64,000 nucleotides of DNA from the NCBI GenBank assembly GCA_903813345.2, contig CAIIXF020000008.1, positions 15,610,822 to 15,674,821 on the forward strand, in the 5' to 3' direction. The DNA is from Owenia fusiformis. Taxonomy: Eukaryota > Annelida > Polychaeta > Sabellida > Oweniidae. A program made the position numbers and the translations under genes. Under the pieces are notes generated by a model. That model did no database searches and was not told where the DNA came from. It worked only from the letters and a program-made list of their open reading frames with translations. Shown piece after piece: positions 27,101 through 47,319 of this stretch. Position 1 is the stretch's first letter. Each line of letters starts with the position of its first letter.

Positions 27101-28099
27101 CTACCCAGATATGCATGATGAATATGATAAAATATCAAGGTGGGAGGTGGGCCTGCAATGGCTTGATACAAGACAACTTATTGACTAAATAGTATCCAAA
27201 TTCTCAAATCCATTCTGTTACTGAACCGCATATGTGCAGGTTTTCCCAAATGAATACCCTAATATGTCTCATGACCATTAACTGCTAGTTATTTTGGACA
27301 TAAAGACAGTAATGAAATGACTCATTGGACTAATTTATGTAGAGAATTAATAGAAGAAACCCTACTTAAAACTATGGATCTAATTAGAAACTTCACCATA
27401 ATTGACAATCATGTCCCTGAAGACAAAAGATGATGTTTTGTGAATCTTACAAACAAATAAATCACATGTTATTTCATACCAAAGCAGTTAGCCTTATGCT
27501 ATGTTTCAAGGGAGTGTGACAGTGACACATTTTACCCCCCCCCCCCCCCCTTCTTTTTGCAATTAGGCCTGTGACAATGTTCGAATTGACCTTTTCCAGT
27601 GGTCAAATAAGTGGCAAGTTAATTTAAAACCAACTACTTTCAATGGAAGTCACCTTAATTCGTTAGCGCTGTTAGAGAGGGTCAGCAGTTTTGAATGAAT
27701 CAATTTGATTATATGGGAGGGGGGTAAATAATGATTTCACTCGTCAAATGTCTGTACATCATTCCATATGATATGGCGTCTTTTTCATATTGTATATGCT
27801 CTTATTATAAACACTGGCAAATCTGTGGGGTGAGGGGCACCATTTTTTGATTTTGATTGGCCGAAACTTTTTTTCCAAATTTTTTATCAGACCTGAAACG
27901 TGGGCCCCCTTGTAAGTTTTAAGATCGACCCCTGATAACTATAACAAGTTTTAAAAATACATACCCTTATTCTGTCGAGGACACTGCTGTGTGTGTATAT
28001 ATCATCAGTCATGGTGGAGTGATGATCTCCGTTTTCATCTATGTTTATACGCAGGTTGGGGGTTACACCCTCATAGGCTTTGGTACTACAGCTAGAATC
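25..28099 (-). CDS. Spectrin-repeat protein, partial (nesprin/AKAP6-like), continues beyond position 1
   Basis: Five minus-strand exons (28099-27965, 5712-4528, 2352-2182, 1130-932, 149-25) have GT/AG borders and join in one open frame of 605 codons. Codons 1-45 and 46-440 are polar, Ser/Thr-rich and probably disordered, with many SP/TP sites, a basic AKRLKIE patch near codon 315 and a lysine-rich stretch before codon 425. From about codon 425 the sequence becomes helical: KKNELWASIKSDYQY, then YKELTDWL and NNQWKTIEKA in one repeat, and LRKWLHDVE opening the next. This Trp placement and heptad pattern is typical of spectrin repeats, which form three-helix bundles in scaffold and cytoskeletal proteins. 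The pattern of the last two repeats reminds me of nesprins and of AKAP6, but I cannot name the orthologue. The 3' end lies left of position 1. The 5' start is open: the ATG at 28012 has a good Kozak context, but codons upstream of it stay open to the splice acceptor. Confidence 0.8.
255..903. repeat. 39-bp minisatellite, about 16 copies, in an intron
   Basis: Repeats of a 39-bp unit (core ATTCAAGCACAATTCAG) run head to tail between two exons of the spectrin-repeat gene. Units carry diagnostic variants (CACACAAATTGG, ACACATTGTACATCGT) that recur every two units near 430-540 and every three units near 705-860, so the array grew partly by multi-unit duplication. Because 39 is divisible by 3, four reading frames stay open across it. 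These ORFs are not genes. Confidence 0.95.
932..1130 (-). CDS. Spectrin-repeat gene exon (66 codons plus 1 base)
   Basis: An ATTCCAG acceptor and a CGGAG/GTGCGT donor bound the exon. It encodes the second and third helices of a spectrin repeat (PRRKLFNDYAKQLMRRYP, then NNQWKTIEKA). It ends with one base of a split codon that the next exon completes as Asp. Confidence 0.85.
1131..2181. other. Intron of the spectrin-repeat gene
   Basis: No coding signal. 1304-1444 holds a short repeat beginning CAGGCCAGTAGCCAGG that is related to the element at 50154-50364. There is otherwise only AT-rich unique-looking sequence. Confidence 0.6.
1304..1444. repeat. CAGGCC-type short element, diverged copy
   Basis: It shares its start (CAGGCC.GTAGCCAG), a G-run and internal wording such as TTTTCACCATTCTG and CACTTTTCAAGTGATTTT with the copy at 50154-50364, where the same words occur in opposite orientation. 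The right end is poorly defined. Confidence 0.55.
2182..2352 (-). CDS. Spectrin-repeat gene exon (57 codons)
   Basis: A CTTCTAG acceptor and an AATCAG/GTAGGT donor bound 57 codons in phase 0. The peptide has an acidic start (SWGEEDDLL) followed by the first helix of a spectrin repeat, with YKELTDWL carrying the typical Trp. Confidence 0.85.
2353..4527. other. Intron of the spectrin-repeat gene
   Basis: AT-rich intron without convincing exons. It contains the GC-rich foldback at 3712-3856 and a short poly-G tract near 3888. Confidence 0.6.
3712..3856. mobile_element. Foldback (MITE-like) element with GC-rich arms
   Basis: The left arm (TAATGCCTTGG, then TCACATTTGCTCCGAT, GGCGCCCGGCCG, TATTTTGTTCAA) is matched in reverse complement on the right, with few mismatches and almost no loop, over about 145 bases. 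The GGCGCCCGGCCG block stands out from the AT-rich surroundings. It has no coding capacity. ORFs read across it on both strands are products of the palindrome. Confidence 0.85.
4528..5712 (-). CDS. Spectrin-repeat gene, large Ser-rich exon (395 codons)
   Basis: The open frame runs from a TTTACAG acceptor to an AAG/GTAAGA donor in phase 0 at both ends. It encodes a Ser/Thr/Asn-rich region with repeated YSNH motifs near its start and several SP and TP sites, ending with the helical KKNELWASIKSDYQY segment that leads into the spectrin repeats. An in-frame ATG at 5730 lies just upstream of the acceptor, inside the intron, and is probably not the true start. Confidence 0.85.
6362..6502. mobile_element. 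Foldback element, about 140 bp
   Basis: The arms ATTATCCTATA...TTCAGGATATTGGGATTATCCC and GGGATAATCCCAATATCCTGAA...TATAGGATAAT are inverted copies. They enclose a second AT-rich palindrome and a short loop, GAGGGCCGCAGGTCCCGAG, that is itself GC-rich. Confidence 0.85.
6507..6906. mobile_element. Second palindromic element abutting the first
   Basis: Outer inverted ends TTTATCCCATACC...CTTGG and CCAAGTATGGGATAAA bound about 400 bases. Inside, GCGGGCAGATATACTATATCTGCCCGC (6780-6806) is a near-perfect palindrome whose half recurs at 6822-6840. Confidence 0.65.
9581..9771. repeat. Degenerate tandem repeat (GGTGTCAGGTCTC)
   Basis: The phrase AATGGTGTCAGGTCTCA, with variants, recurs five to six times at 27-60 base spacing. 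It is a degenerate minisatellite with no coding signal. Confidence 0.7.
11177..11363. mobile_element. TA-CAGTRAAACCTG family short element
   Basis: It starts TA-CAGTGAAACCTG and contains repeated CTGAACACC phrases. The right end (GGGTCTTCTGTA) is a diverged inverted copy of the start. It belongs to the family listed at 20467, 32299, 39744 and 56264. Confidence 0.6.
13306..13341 (-). CDS. Possible alternative first coding exon of the spectrin-repeat gene
   Basis: Minus strand: an ATG in strong context (CAAGATGG) is followed by 11 codons (MEVSSICYHSNK) and a good donor AAG/GTAAGG in phase 0. That phase matches the exon starting at 5712. It would give a short form lacking the 27965-28099 exon. 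It is inferred from start context, donor and phase, without transcript support, and the peptide is too short to show homology. Confidence 0.4.
13381..14670. mobile_element. TA-flanked element with CAG terminal repeats and internal minisatellite
   Basis: The left end TA-CAGTGGCGTAGCCAG and right end CTCCCTACGGCCCTG-TA are imperfect inverted repeats flanked by TA, as expected for a Tc1/mariner-like non-autonomous element. The interior contains the 20-bp tandem repeat at 13436-13760 and no ORF that could encode a transposase. Confidence 0.55.
13436..13760. repeat. About 20-bp tandem repeat (GCCAAATTTGCTTAAATTTT)
   Basis: About 16 degenerate copies of TTTTGCCAAATTTGCTTAAA lie head to tail inside the element at 13381-14670, decaying toward the right. 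Confidence 0.9.
15317..15516 (-). mobile_element. About 200-bp element, copy A
   Basis: Its reverse complement matches 54162-54353 along its length: GTGATCTCC ends, CACCCACCTGAGA, GGGCATATTTT and TTTTGCACCCACTTGA. Termini TCTCC.../...GGAGA are inverted. It is non-coding, and the ORF read through it is spurious. Confidence 0.75.
16344..16583. mobile_element. Foldback element, 75-bp arms
   Basis: ACACCAGAATAGCCTGACAA at the left is matched by TTGTCAGGCTATTCCGGTGT at the right. The match continues inward through GTCAGATACCGTTGTCACAA and GGCGGACATAACC to a loop of roughly 90 bases. Few mismatches suggest a fairly young insertion. Confidence 0.88.
16958..17105. mobile_element. Half copy of the TTAA foldback family
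   Basis: It shares ATACCTGCACATGTTATTTT, then TTGCTTTTTTCAGGAAAGTA and CATTACATTGTCTTCTT, with 35094-35497 and 62460-62850. Only the left arm is present. Confidence 0.8.
18446..18567. repeat. Facing poly-G and poly-C runs
   Basis: A run of about 12 G at 18446 and a run of about 21 C ending at 18567 flank 90 bases of ordinary sequence and could pair in a single strand. The flanks TTATTATAAA and GTATTTATTACAA are also roughly inverted. Confidence 0.5.
20467..21141. mobile_element. CAGTRAAACCTG family element, about 670 bp
   Basis: The left end AGTGAAACCTGTAAAGTGGAA and right end TTCCACTCAGACAGGTTTTATTGTA are inverted repeats. Phrases GTGGAACAC recur internally. There is no long ORF. Confidence 0.65.
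21495..21551. repeat. Short palindrome with GC-rich loop
   Basis: GAGATATGCACATCTACC is mirrored by GGTAGATATGCATATCTC around TTCGGTCCCTGCGGTCCCTCA. Neighbouring sequence (21240-21600) repeats CATATC and CTCCCGC phrases in a similar style to 6362-6906. Confidence 0.7.
22645..22929. repeat. 30-bp minisatellite, about 9-10 copies
   Basis: Units of CTTCACATTTTCAACTTGGT plus GCAAGCTATT repeat head to tail. The period of 30 keeps frames open on both strands, giving spurious ORFs. Confidence 0.93.
23659..24272. mobile_element. Foldback element, about 200-bp arms
   Basis: The ends TTAAAGGAATATTCCTTGCC and GGCAAGGAATATTCCTTTAA are perfect inverted repeats. The arms continue inward through AGCAAAACATG, GATGGCAGCT and GGAAGTGATGTCA with moderate divergence. 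There is no coding capacity. Confidence 0.88.
24688..25003. repeat. Palindromic tandem repeats (CATATTCCGCAG)
   Basis: The words GGCATATTC, CGCAG and CTGCGGAATATGGC occur about 12 times in both orientations at 20-25 base spacing. The ORF read on the minus strand through this block is an artefact. Confidence 0.75.
25909..26330. mobile_element. Foldback element, about 190-bp arms
   Basis: TTAAGGACAGGGTGCATG and CATGCACCCTGACCTTAA terminate long inverted arms that share TTCCTCAATTGAGTCACATG, CACAAAGAGTG and TTTTATACA. The loop is short (about 26110-26140). It is flanked by TTAA-like sequence at both ends. Confidence 0.88.
27965..28099 (-). CDS. Spectrin-repeat gene, upstream exon (45 codons)
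   Basis: On the minus strand an acceptor (TCTCAG) precedes 28099 and a donor (GTATGT) follows 27965. The 135 bases are open in phase 0 and join in frame to the exon at 5712. The peptide begins DSSCSTKAYEGV and ends HSSVLDRIR. The internal ATG at 28012-28010 sits in ACCATGAC, a good initiation context, so translation may start here if an untranslated exon lies upstream. It is linked to the spectrin-repeat gene by phase and strand only. Confidence 0.6.
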
Positions 28100-31000
28100 C
28101 TGAGATACATAAAAATAATCTTATTCATCTTTGTCATGCATAAAGTTTCATTAATGAACAAGCTAAAGTATTGTTAATTCATAATAACATTTGAAATACA
28201 GAATTTGATCAAAGTTATTTCTAATGAAATAATTACTTTTATTGTTTCATTGAAATAGACACAATTAAATGTGTTTTATTTTAGAATGATAAACCCAATG
28301 TTAATACTACCTTTAGAGCATCAATGTATGGATGTTCTATTGAGATCAACACTGAACACTTTCCCTTAATGTTAATATCCATGGTCCTTTATTATATTAG
28401 AGGTGTATGTCCTTGAAAATAAGTCCCCCAAGAAGAAAAACATAAAAACATTTGATGTGTTCTAACAAAACTTATAAAATACAAATCATTTCGAATATGA
28501 ATTAGACACTGTACAGAAATGAATGTTTTCCTTGTAGAGTCCAATGTTCATATAATTTGGTGTATGTAATAGATATGGGAAACAATGCAGAATTTGATAT
28601 TGTGGGTTTAGATTATCAGTGTTCTGTTAAGGATGCAACAGGGAAAGTGAGATAAGCATGTAAAATATGTAATTGGACACATTTCTTGATACCCTTTGTA
28701 AAGAACTGACATAGTCTCACTCTCACATAATTTACATTATTGATAAACTCTGAACCTGCCAAACCAATCCGAACTTGTCATCTCTAAACAGTTCTTTTAA
28801 TTGTGAACGTATTAGTGTAGCCCAGTGATTGAATGCCCAAATAAAGTGATTTGTCATAGTAAGAGGTAATAATATTTGGGTCACTGGGGTTGGACAATCA
28901 ATGTTAGTTATACTTCATACGATTTTAGTCAAATATTGGAAATAGTCAGTGATATGATTAATGCTTGAATTCAATGATATTGGACATAGAAATTTCAAAC
29001 AAGAGATTTCATTTGTGGGGACAGGTGTGTAGTAGTAGGGGGAGGGGACTCACAAGGGCTTGTAGCTAAACTATCAAGAGAGTGAGAGAACAGCCACTAA
29101 CATGCAAAATGTCACTACCTGCCATTTGTTACAGATGCAGAACACCATCCACCAACCAACTAACGCCGAACACCTTCCACAAAAAAGTTGGAGACTATAA
29201 CAATATGTCACTACGTGTGGTGGTAACATAAAAATGATGGATAATGTCAGTTTAGTATGGATTCTATATCACACAGCATGTAAACACAACTTCAAGGATT
29301 TTATGACTGATGGGCCAATCAGATCACTGGATATATAATTATTATAACATTATAAAGCAATTAAAAAACTATCAAACAAGCTAATAAAATCCATTCATGA
29401 TATCTAGCAAGCTACAAAATGTACACGCAGTATTTACTACATGTATTTTCAACATCAATAACACAATACCTCGATGAAAGCACGTTCTAACCTATTCTCA
29501 ATTTTCAATGTAATCCATGTTTAAACGCATGTAGCGCAGATTATATTTTCTAAACAATTAAAGGTAAAAATAATTAAACATTCACCGATGCTGTTAAATC
29601 ATTTTCAAAACAGGCACGTAGTATAGATGATAGTTAGCATGGGTTATTCACCTGGAAATGTTAACTATGTGCAGATTGTCACTTAATAAAATTAGCAAAA
29701 TTCTGCACTAAACAAACCCATGTTATATTTATCATCGGATATGAACTTAAACTGTAGTAAAAAACGTTTACTTCAAAATCATGTAAGAATAATTCTATTG
29801 GTACAATTCAATTTTGCCAGTATCATTTAATTCTGCATATATAATTTTACCATGATGTCTATATGAAATAAATCTACACATACATTACATGTAAACTGGC
29901 CTACCTTTCTTTCCAAAAGAAAAATTTGTATAAACTTTCAATTCCAAGTAAAAATTCTCCGTGCTATTCCTATCCTTAGAATACAGAAGTTATGATATCA
30001 GATATCAGAACTTGACGCCAGGACTAAAGTGTCAAGCAAATTATAACCTATTAATTCAGTAAATATGGATTTGAAACTGTGCGTAATTACTGCAATATGC
30101 TATATTCTAACAATAGTATTACATAATATGTTTAATGAAATAACTTAAATTTACTTTCAAGTGAAACATACATTGATTATTGGGTCATTACTTCATAACA
30201 GCTATAAGTTTAGTCAGCTTAAGTGTACTGTGGTAATCTATGCTCAACAACTTTGCCAAATATTTGGAACAATCAACATTATTTGTTTAGAAATGAATAG
30301 AAAATGGGCAAACGAGAGTTGTATGGGAAAGAGAAATTATATTCAATTTGGAATTAATGGTCATACGTTACACGAACCATGAATTCATAATTGTACATAG
30401 TTTCCCAATAGTTTAATTTCGGCTCTTTAAAAGAGAGCTTCATCTTAATCGTGAGATTATTAGGTGTCAAAACAAGGAGTTCATCAAGCAATATGAAAAC
30501 ATATAAGCAGGTAGAAAGTTTGAATAAATTTTAATTAAATATGTGATTTCATAATCTCACAATTCTCGAAAATACTCCCACTCTCCTTCCCCACCATCCA
30601 TTTCATACATGCAAATTTGCATTTTGTGATTGTATATTTTTACACCTTGAGCTCTTGTTTGGCTTTCAGTTTGTGAAACGCACCACATTCTATTCAACAC
30701 AAACCACAGCCCATTGAATAGCCATGATTGATGCCAGTCTGAATTTGACTAAAAACACAATCATATTAAGTGAAATGTGATAAAAAACATGATTTATTGT
30801 GACTGGAATACTGTACTGAAAATGTTCTACCACAACATAAATAATTCCTGGTGAGAGCCCTGCTACGTGTATTATTTACCTTATATCCTATTGTTTCTCA
30901 CATTAATGACAATTGCACGTGCAATAATCCAATTACGATCTACAAGTATTGCCGAGAGATGATAACTCCTCACGTATTCCAGTTACGCCTGATACTGCTT

Positions 31001-31441
31001 CAATATCACCTTCATGGGACCTTATTGTGATTGTATCACTAGACTCTAGAGGTGTCAAATTCACCATACCCTAAGGTATAAACAACGCTACATCGGTAGG
31101 GAAGCCTTACCAAATCTGTAAAATATTAGATAACAATATAAAGGTCCACAAATATTATTTCAAAGGCTAATGATGGGATAATTGAAACGATACAATGTAT
31201 ATTGTGAAATTAGTATTGGATAATATATTGATTTTGGCTTGAGAGTATTGAAAATATTGACTATAATCTTTAATGCCATTTAACTGGTAGAATTAAATAA
31301 TCCAATAAAATTGAAACAGAATTAAGAGTTCAGAACTTTAAATCCAATAGATCTTCAAACATATGTGTAAGAAGTAAGCACACATGTAAAATCAACTGGT
31401 GTGTTCAATGCACAATTGCTACAATCAAGCATTGTCATTTA

Positions 31442-31943
31442 CACCCTATGCAGACAGAGCCTGTGGGAAATATTGGGTGCGGAGCAAATGAGCAGAGGGT
31501 GCGGAGCTAACGGTACCATAAACGTACCTCCGCACCCAATATTTAGAGGGGGCTCATATCTGAAGAACATTTCCGAATTTTTATAAAATCACACAGATAC
31601 TGCCCGGCTTCCAAGATGCAAAAATAATTTGCATGGGTAGTGTATCTTGAACACCATTTTTTATGAATGCTGGGGACGCAGTATTAAAAGGATAGTCTCA
31701 AAATATATAGGTCTGGGAAATGTTTAAGGCATACTGCGTCGCTATAAAATGAATTGCACTACTATTTTCACAATTTTATTGATATTTGGTGTCAAATACA
31801 CATATCTTGGTATATTTGAAGTCCCAAAACGGCTTAGTTTCAGAAATATCCCAATTTAAATTCAAAAATGACCGTTAGCTCCGCACCCTCCGCTCATTTG
31901 CGCCGCACCCAATATTTCCCACAGGCTCTGTCTGCATAGGGTG
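31442..31943. mobile_element. Foldback element, about 72-bp arms
   Basis: The left arm (CACCCTATGCAGACAGAGCC to GAGCTAACGG) and right arm (CCGTTAGCTCC to GCATAGGGTG) are near-perfect inverted copies separated by about 360 bases. A third inverted fragment (CCTCCGCACCCAATATTTAG) lies at about 31528. Confidence 0.85.
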
Positions 31944-32298
31944 ATTTATATGCTTTCTTTTTCTGAAGTAATATGAAATCAATCTAATACTTATAGTTTT
32001 TTTTCATAAAAACATTAAATTATCTTTCATCATGCGGAATTGATCATACATAGTATCCTTGCCTATAATCAGTTTCTATCAAAGATGAGGGGCTTCAATT
32101 TAACAAGCTTGGTCAATTTTTTTAATAAAACTGAAAATTTTGACAAAAAATACAATTTTGACCCAAACAATCTGGCATAAGCCTTCCTCCATCCTCCTAG
32201 CTAGAAGGTTGTATATTCATAATTAATTTAAGTTTGGATGTCAAGGATTGTCGACCTGTGTCTGAAATCAACAGCAGTAAAACCAATAGTAATACATT

Positions 32299-32480
32299 TA
32301 CAGTGAAACCTGTATATAAACACCTCTCATCTGAACACCTATCAATGTGAACACCTTTCCCCAGTCCCAAATTTATATCTTCCATTACCTCAAATATTGA
32401 GAAAAACCTGAAATGTGAATGCCTGCTAGTCTGAACACTTGGCTGTTCTAAGAAGTGTTTGGATTATCAAAAGTAATTTG
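32299..32480. mobile_element. TA-CAGTRAAACCTG family copy, 3' end eroded
   Basis: It starts TA-CAGTGAAACCTGTATATAAA and contains the CTGAACACC phrases of the copy at 11177. The right terminus is not recognisable. Confidence 0.55.
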
Positions 32481-33799
32481 GATTATTAGTTTATTTCAAT
32501 TGGATTGTGTTAATGAAACCTCAAAAATAATCAATCAAAGACTAGTGCAATATTATATGGAAAATACATCTATCCGAGTTCTCCCCAGAATCTAAGTGCA
32601 TGGCGCTCCCTGCTCACTCAATTTACCCCCCTGCTTGCTTCACCCCCCTGTTCCTCCCCCCTGTTTGCTTCACCCACCAAGGGTCCTCAATATAATCATA
32701 GACGGGCCAAAGGAAGAAGACTTCGATTTTGAGGCAGCATGGGGGAGGGTTTGACATGCACCCCAGAAGATGCAGGGACAAAAGGCTTTAAGGAAACTGA
32801 ACAATGAACACTACAACCATATTATCATAGTATTATTGAATAAAAGGTTTTCTTAATGAGATTTGGTGTTTATTTGGCGTTTCCAAGTAAAGAAATAGTA
32901 ACCCTGTGGGAGCTGCTGAAGTGCAAGTGAAAATTTGCCCCACTGCTATGAAAAATCCTGAGAAGATCACTGTCTATATTGCATTTGCATTTAACATTTG
33001 TATTAAAGTTAAATTAGTTTTATGTGCAATAAACTGGTGACCTCTTGTAGTTTAGTAAGTTTCAGATTGCCATGCTGATTTTTTGGAAAATTACATGTCA
33101 GAGAAGCATAAATACAAAAGGCCACACATTTTATCAGCTAAAGGACAAAAATCGAAGATACAAACATTTCATGTGTAAAATATGAATGTATCATTCCGCA
33201 TGATACTATGGACTTGTAGATCTAGACTAGGTCTACATTTAACTTAGTTATACAGTGCTCACCATAAATAAATGGCACCTTGAATTTCTATCACCATTCC
33301 CAGACCATGGTGATTTGAGACTTCATACTTTCCAATAATGCCTAGATACTAGAGGTGTCACACCGACCCTTGGCGACCTGAATCTTGGGTCGATTTGGGG
33401 TTGAGTCAGAACACCCATATCATAAGTTATAGTAAAATTCTTTACATTTACCGCAAAATTTCAAACTTTTGGCTTGCCCATTTCTTGAATATGCATAAAT
33501 TATGAATGGGGAACAGTTCTTCCCGAATGTTGTAATGCTAAGTTTCCTTTATGAAAGCATAATATGCTATAAATGCAGGCTTAAACAGCAAGTCAAATTC
33601 ATTTTCCTGTTTTCTTCTGACCGACCCGAAATTACCTGACTCGCACACTTTTTTATTGGCCTGACCTGACCCGAAAGATATCCGACACCCCTACTAGATA
33701 CACATCCCTTAAGTTTTGTATATTTTACATTTTGTTTACTATCAGCTACTAATGTATGATCACTTGAAAATTCTCTTCTTTTTAACATGGGAAATCCTC

Positions 33800-35720
33800 A
33801 CTTCAGCAAATCCAGCTGTCATTTATTTATGGTGAGCAGTGATGAGCACTGAACAAATATTCAAACTTATATGGAGCCTAACAATCCATTCTGATCTTTG
33901 AAAAATCAGAAATGAGAAATTTTACTTCTGCGAAAGTCATAATGTGGATTTTGATATAATAGCTTCCCCACTGCACAGCTGAATGATAATGACCTTTAAA
34001 ACACGAATCAATGTGATTGAGCGGCTTACTTTTGGTCTTTAACTGTGTCCTACATCAGTGGTATCCATCTGTGCAAGTATTGGAGCATTGGAGTACTTCT
34101 TTGTCGTTCAAGACTCGTAATTGTTCATTGAGTGAATGTTTTTTTCTGCCCAATTCCAATGTAGCATGCAAGGTCTCTAAACTACACACCAAGCTGCTAA
34201 ATCAGGGACTGACACTTAGTTTATATTCAATAAAATATATAAACGTTTATTAATCTATAATATGTACACTAAAATCACACAATTAATATGATAATCTATA
34301 TTCAGAATGTCTTTATATGTATTTGTATGCTGTGTCACTTCTACATGGTTACTATCGATGGATTCATTTATAGTATTGATTCCACTTTTTCACAACTAAT
34401 ATTCCAGTACAACGAGATAATCACACACACAAAGGTCACCCAGGGCACATTCCCAGAACCAATCAATATTGCCCGTAGCAGGCTTCTCATAAGTATATTT
34501 CTGTTGAATGGTATGTGTATAACTGGATTCTCAACACGCCTAATGTACCAAATCAATCACAAACATAGACCCAATCACTATCAGAAAGTCTTTAACTTTG
34601 TTCGGTAAATGACGACAATTGGCCAGAGAAACCTAGCTTAACTCAGCTGTCAATCATTCCAATCAGTTGCGTATTACTTATACTTCACATTTCATTACAC
34701 AGGCATGATAATGCACGAGTAATACACATCATACATGTTATGTAATAAGTCACTCACAAACATTTATAAACAATTTCACACACTGGGATTATGTGAATCT
34801 ATCAGGAATTACAATTCAAACAATATTCACTTGTTGCAGACTTTTCTACCAAAAGTCGGGAGGTTTTCCAAATGACCTAACTACCAGAAATGCAGCCATA
34901 CTTAGTTAGATCATTTCGAAGACCTCCGCAGATTTACGTAAATTACCGAGCAAAAACTGCCATATTGGAATTGGCCAGAAAAAACATTCATTACGAAGTC
35001 TTGATCGACAAAGTACTCTGGCGCTCCAATACTTGCACGGGTGCCAATGATGTGGGACAGTTAAGACCAAAAATAAGCAGCTGATCGCATTAAGGTCCAG
35101 TTGGAAAGTAACATTTTGGTAAAAAATTGCTATACCTGCACATGTTATTTTCTGGTACAAAATAAAGTATGAAGCCATGTGTCAATTTCCTTGCTTTTTT
35201 CAGGAAAGTATCATTACATTGTCTTCTTTTAAAATATCTGGTAGGCGTTCAATGGGAACTCCAGGAAATTCTGATATTTCACACTTTCTATTTTTCCAAA
35301 TTTTCTTTCAAAGTTTCCAGACAACACAGGAGCTACCATTGACCTGTTTCCAGATATTCTAAAAGAAGACAGTGTAATGATACTTTCCTGAAAAAAGCAA
35401 GGAAATACACATATGCCTTCATAATTAATTTTGTACCAGAAAATAACATGTGCAGGTATAGCAATTTTTTACCAAAATGTTACTTTCCAGCTGAACCTTA
35501 ATTCGTGTTTTTTAAAGGTCACTGTTATTTAGTCTAGTTGTCCAGTGCGCAGTGGGAAAGCTATTATATCAAAATCCACATAGGCCTAGTTTTCGCAGGA
35601 TGTAAAATAATTTCTGGTTACTGATTTTTCAAAGATCAGAGAATAGATTGTTAGGCTACATATAAGTTTAAATATTTGAACAGTGCTCACCATAAATAAA
35701 TGACACCTGGATTTACTGAG
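33800..35720. mobile_element. 1.9 kb palindromic element with a nested insertion
   Basis: The left arm, 33800 to about 34190, starts TCACTTCAGCAAATCCAG. The right arm, about 34870 to 35720, ends CTGGATTTACTGAG. They are inverted copies sharing CATTTATTTATGGTGAGC, GATCTTTGAAAAATCAGA, GCTTCCCCACTGC and TTGGTCTTAACTG-like words. The right arm is interrupted by the element at 35094-35497. A further copy of the end motif (CAGTGCTCACCATAAATAAA) at 33253 extends the pattern leftward. No transposase ORF is visible. Confidence 0.82.
35094..35497. mobile_element. TTAA-flanked foldback (MITE) inserted in a palindrome arm
   Basis: It is flanked on both sides by TTAA (35090-35093, 35498-35501). Terminal inverted repeats GGTCCAGTTGGAAAGTAACA and TGTTACTTTCCAGCTGAACC continue into long arms containing ATACCTGCACATGTTATTTT and TTGCTTTTTTCAGGAAAGTA. 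A TTAA duplication is the hallmark of piggyBac-type transposition. The other arm of the host palindrome shows the uninterrupted site, which supports the boundaries. Confidence 0.85.
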
Positions 35721-36263
35721 CCACCGATCACATAATTCGTATCATTCACTCTTCTTCAGCTGTCCAGTGTCACTGTCAGTGAGCCAATATTTTCAATATC
35801 TAACCCCGGGTATCTAACATGGCTCTCGAAGTGAGTAAGACAAATAATGTGAGTGTTCTAAAGATAGATAATAGATACCTACTTTATATAGAAGTAATTC
35901 AGGTCTTGTTAGCATATAGTGGGCGGAAAGAATACAGAGAAGGCATAAAAAGTTGAAGATCTCAGCCCGCACTTTTTCAAATCGATGGCTTTGTTTCCTA
36001 ATATGGTAGCAGGATTGACCTTTGAATATAATAACAGTTAGACTTTACTTATGAAAATACAATATATAAGATATCCTTCAATCAAAATATTGTTTGATTT
36101 TACCTTGATAGATTTGAGTCTAATTTTGAAATGAAATATTGTCATTTCAAACATAAAAAAATAATATTTTAATCTCGAGTTTGCTAGCAATTTTTTAGTG
36201 AGCTAGCTGACTATTTTCGTACTTTGGCCTACATCTAAAGTACACAAATGACCTAAAATTAAA

Positions 36264-36268
36264 CACGT
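36264..36268 (-). promoter_or_regulatory. Possible hypoxia-response core (ACGTG) upstream of EGLN
   Basis: ACGTG on the minus strand (CACGT on plus), inside GACGTGTTT, lies 168 bases before the EGLN start. HIF binds RCGTG, and vertebrate EGLN genes are HIF-induced. A 5-base match is frequent by chance, so this is only a candidate. Confidence 0.2.
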
Positions 36269-36435
36269 CGCGACTTTAAACGTCAACTACTCAATTTTTA
36301 TGCATTTGAATCAAAATTCTTTTGGTGGAAACTATAGAAAAGATAATAAACCACATTCGTATGAAGAAACAGTGTCCGAAAAACGATGGGCAAGGTCGTC
36401 ACTCATAAATCTATGGAGCCTTCATGAGTTTTAAC

Positions 36436-47232
<10,797 letters not shown>

Positions 47233-47313
47233 TATGCAGTAACCATGGATACAAGAGTCATTTCTCCTTAGCACAGGAGACTAAAGATTGAACCCTGCAA
47301 TGAGAGCAGGTTA

Positions 47314-47319
47314 AATAAA
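47314..47319 (+). terminator. Polyadenylation signal AATAAA for EGLN
   Basis: Canonical hexamer 82 bases after the inferred stop codon. It fits a short 3'UTR, though later signals may also be used. Confidence 0.5.

Larger units (their letters stand above)
5713..27964. other. About 22 kb intron of the spectrin-repeat gene
   Basis: Apart from the possible alternative first exon at 13306-13341 I find no exon on either strand. ORFs here are short and without recognisable domains. The interval carries a series of foldback elements, minisatellites and TA-flanked short elements listed separately, plus homopolymer G/C runs near 18446, 18546, 22074 and 22530. Confidence 0.55.
28100..36435. other. Region between the spectrin-repeat gene and EGLN; no gene recognised
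   Basis: I find no convincing exon. It holds the foldbacks at 31442-31943 and 33800-35720, the short element at 32299-32480 and AT-rich sequence. Untranslated 5' exons of the minus-strand gene could lie here, for example before a GTAGGC donor near 29905, but nothing decides this. Confidence 0.5.
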
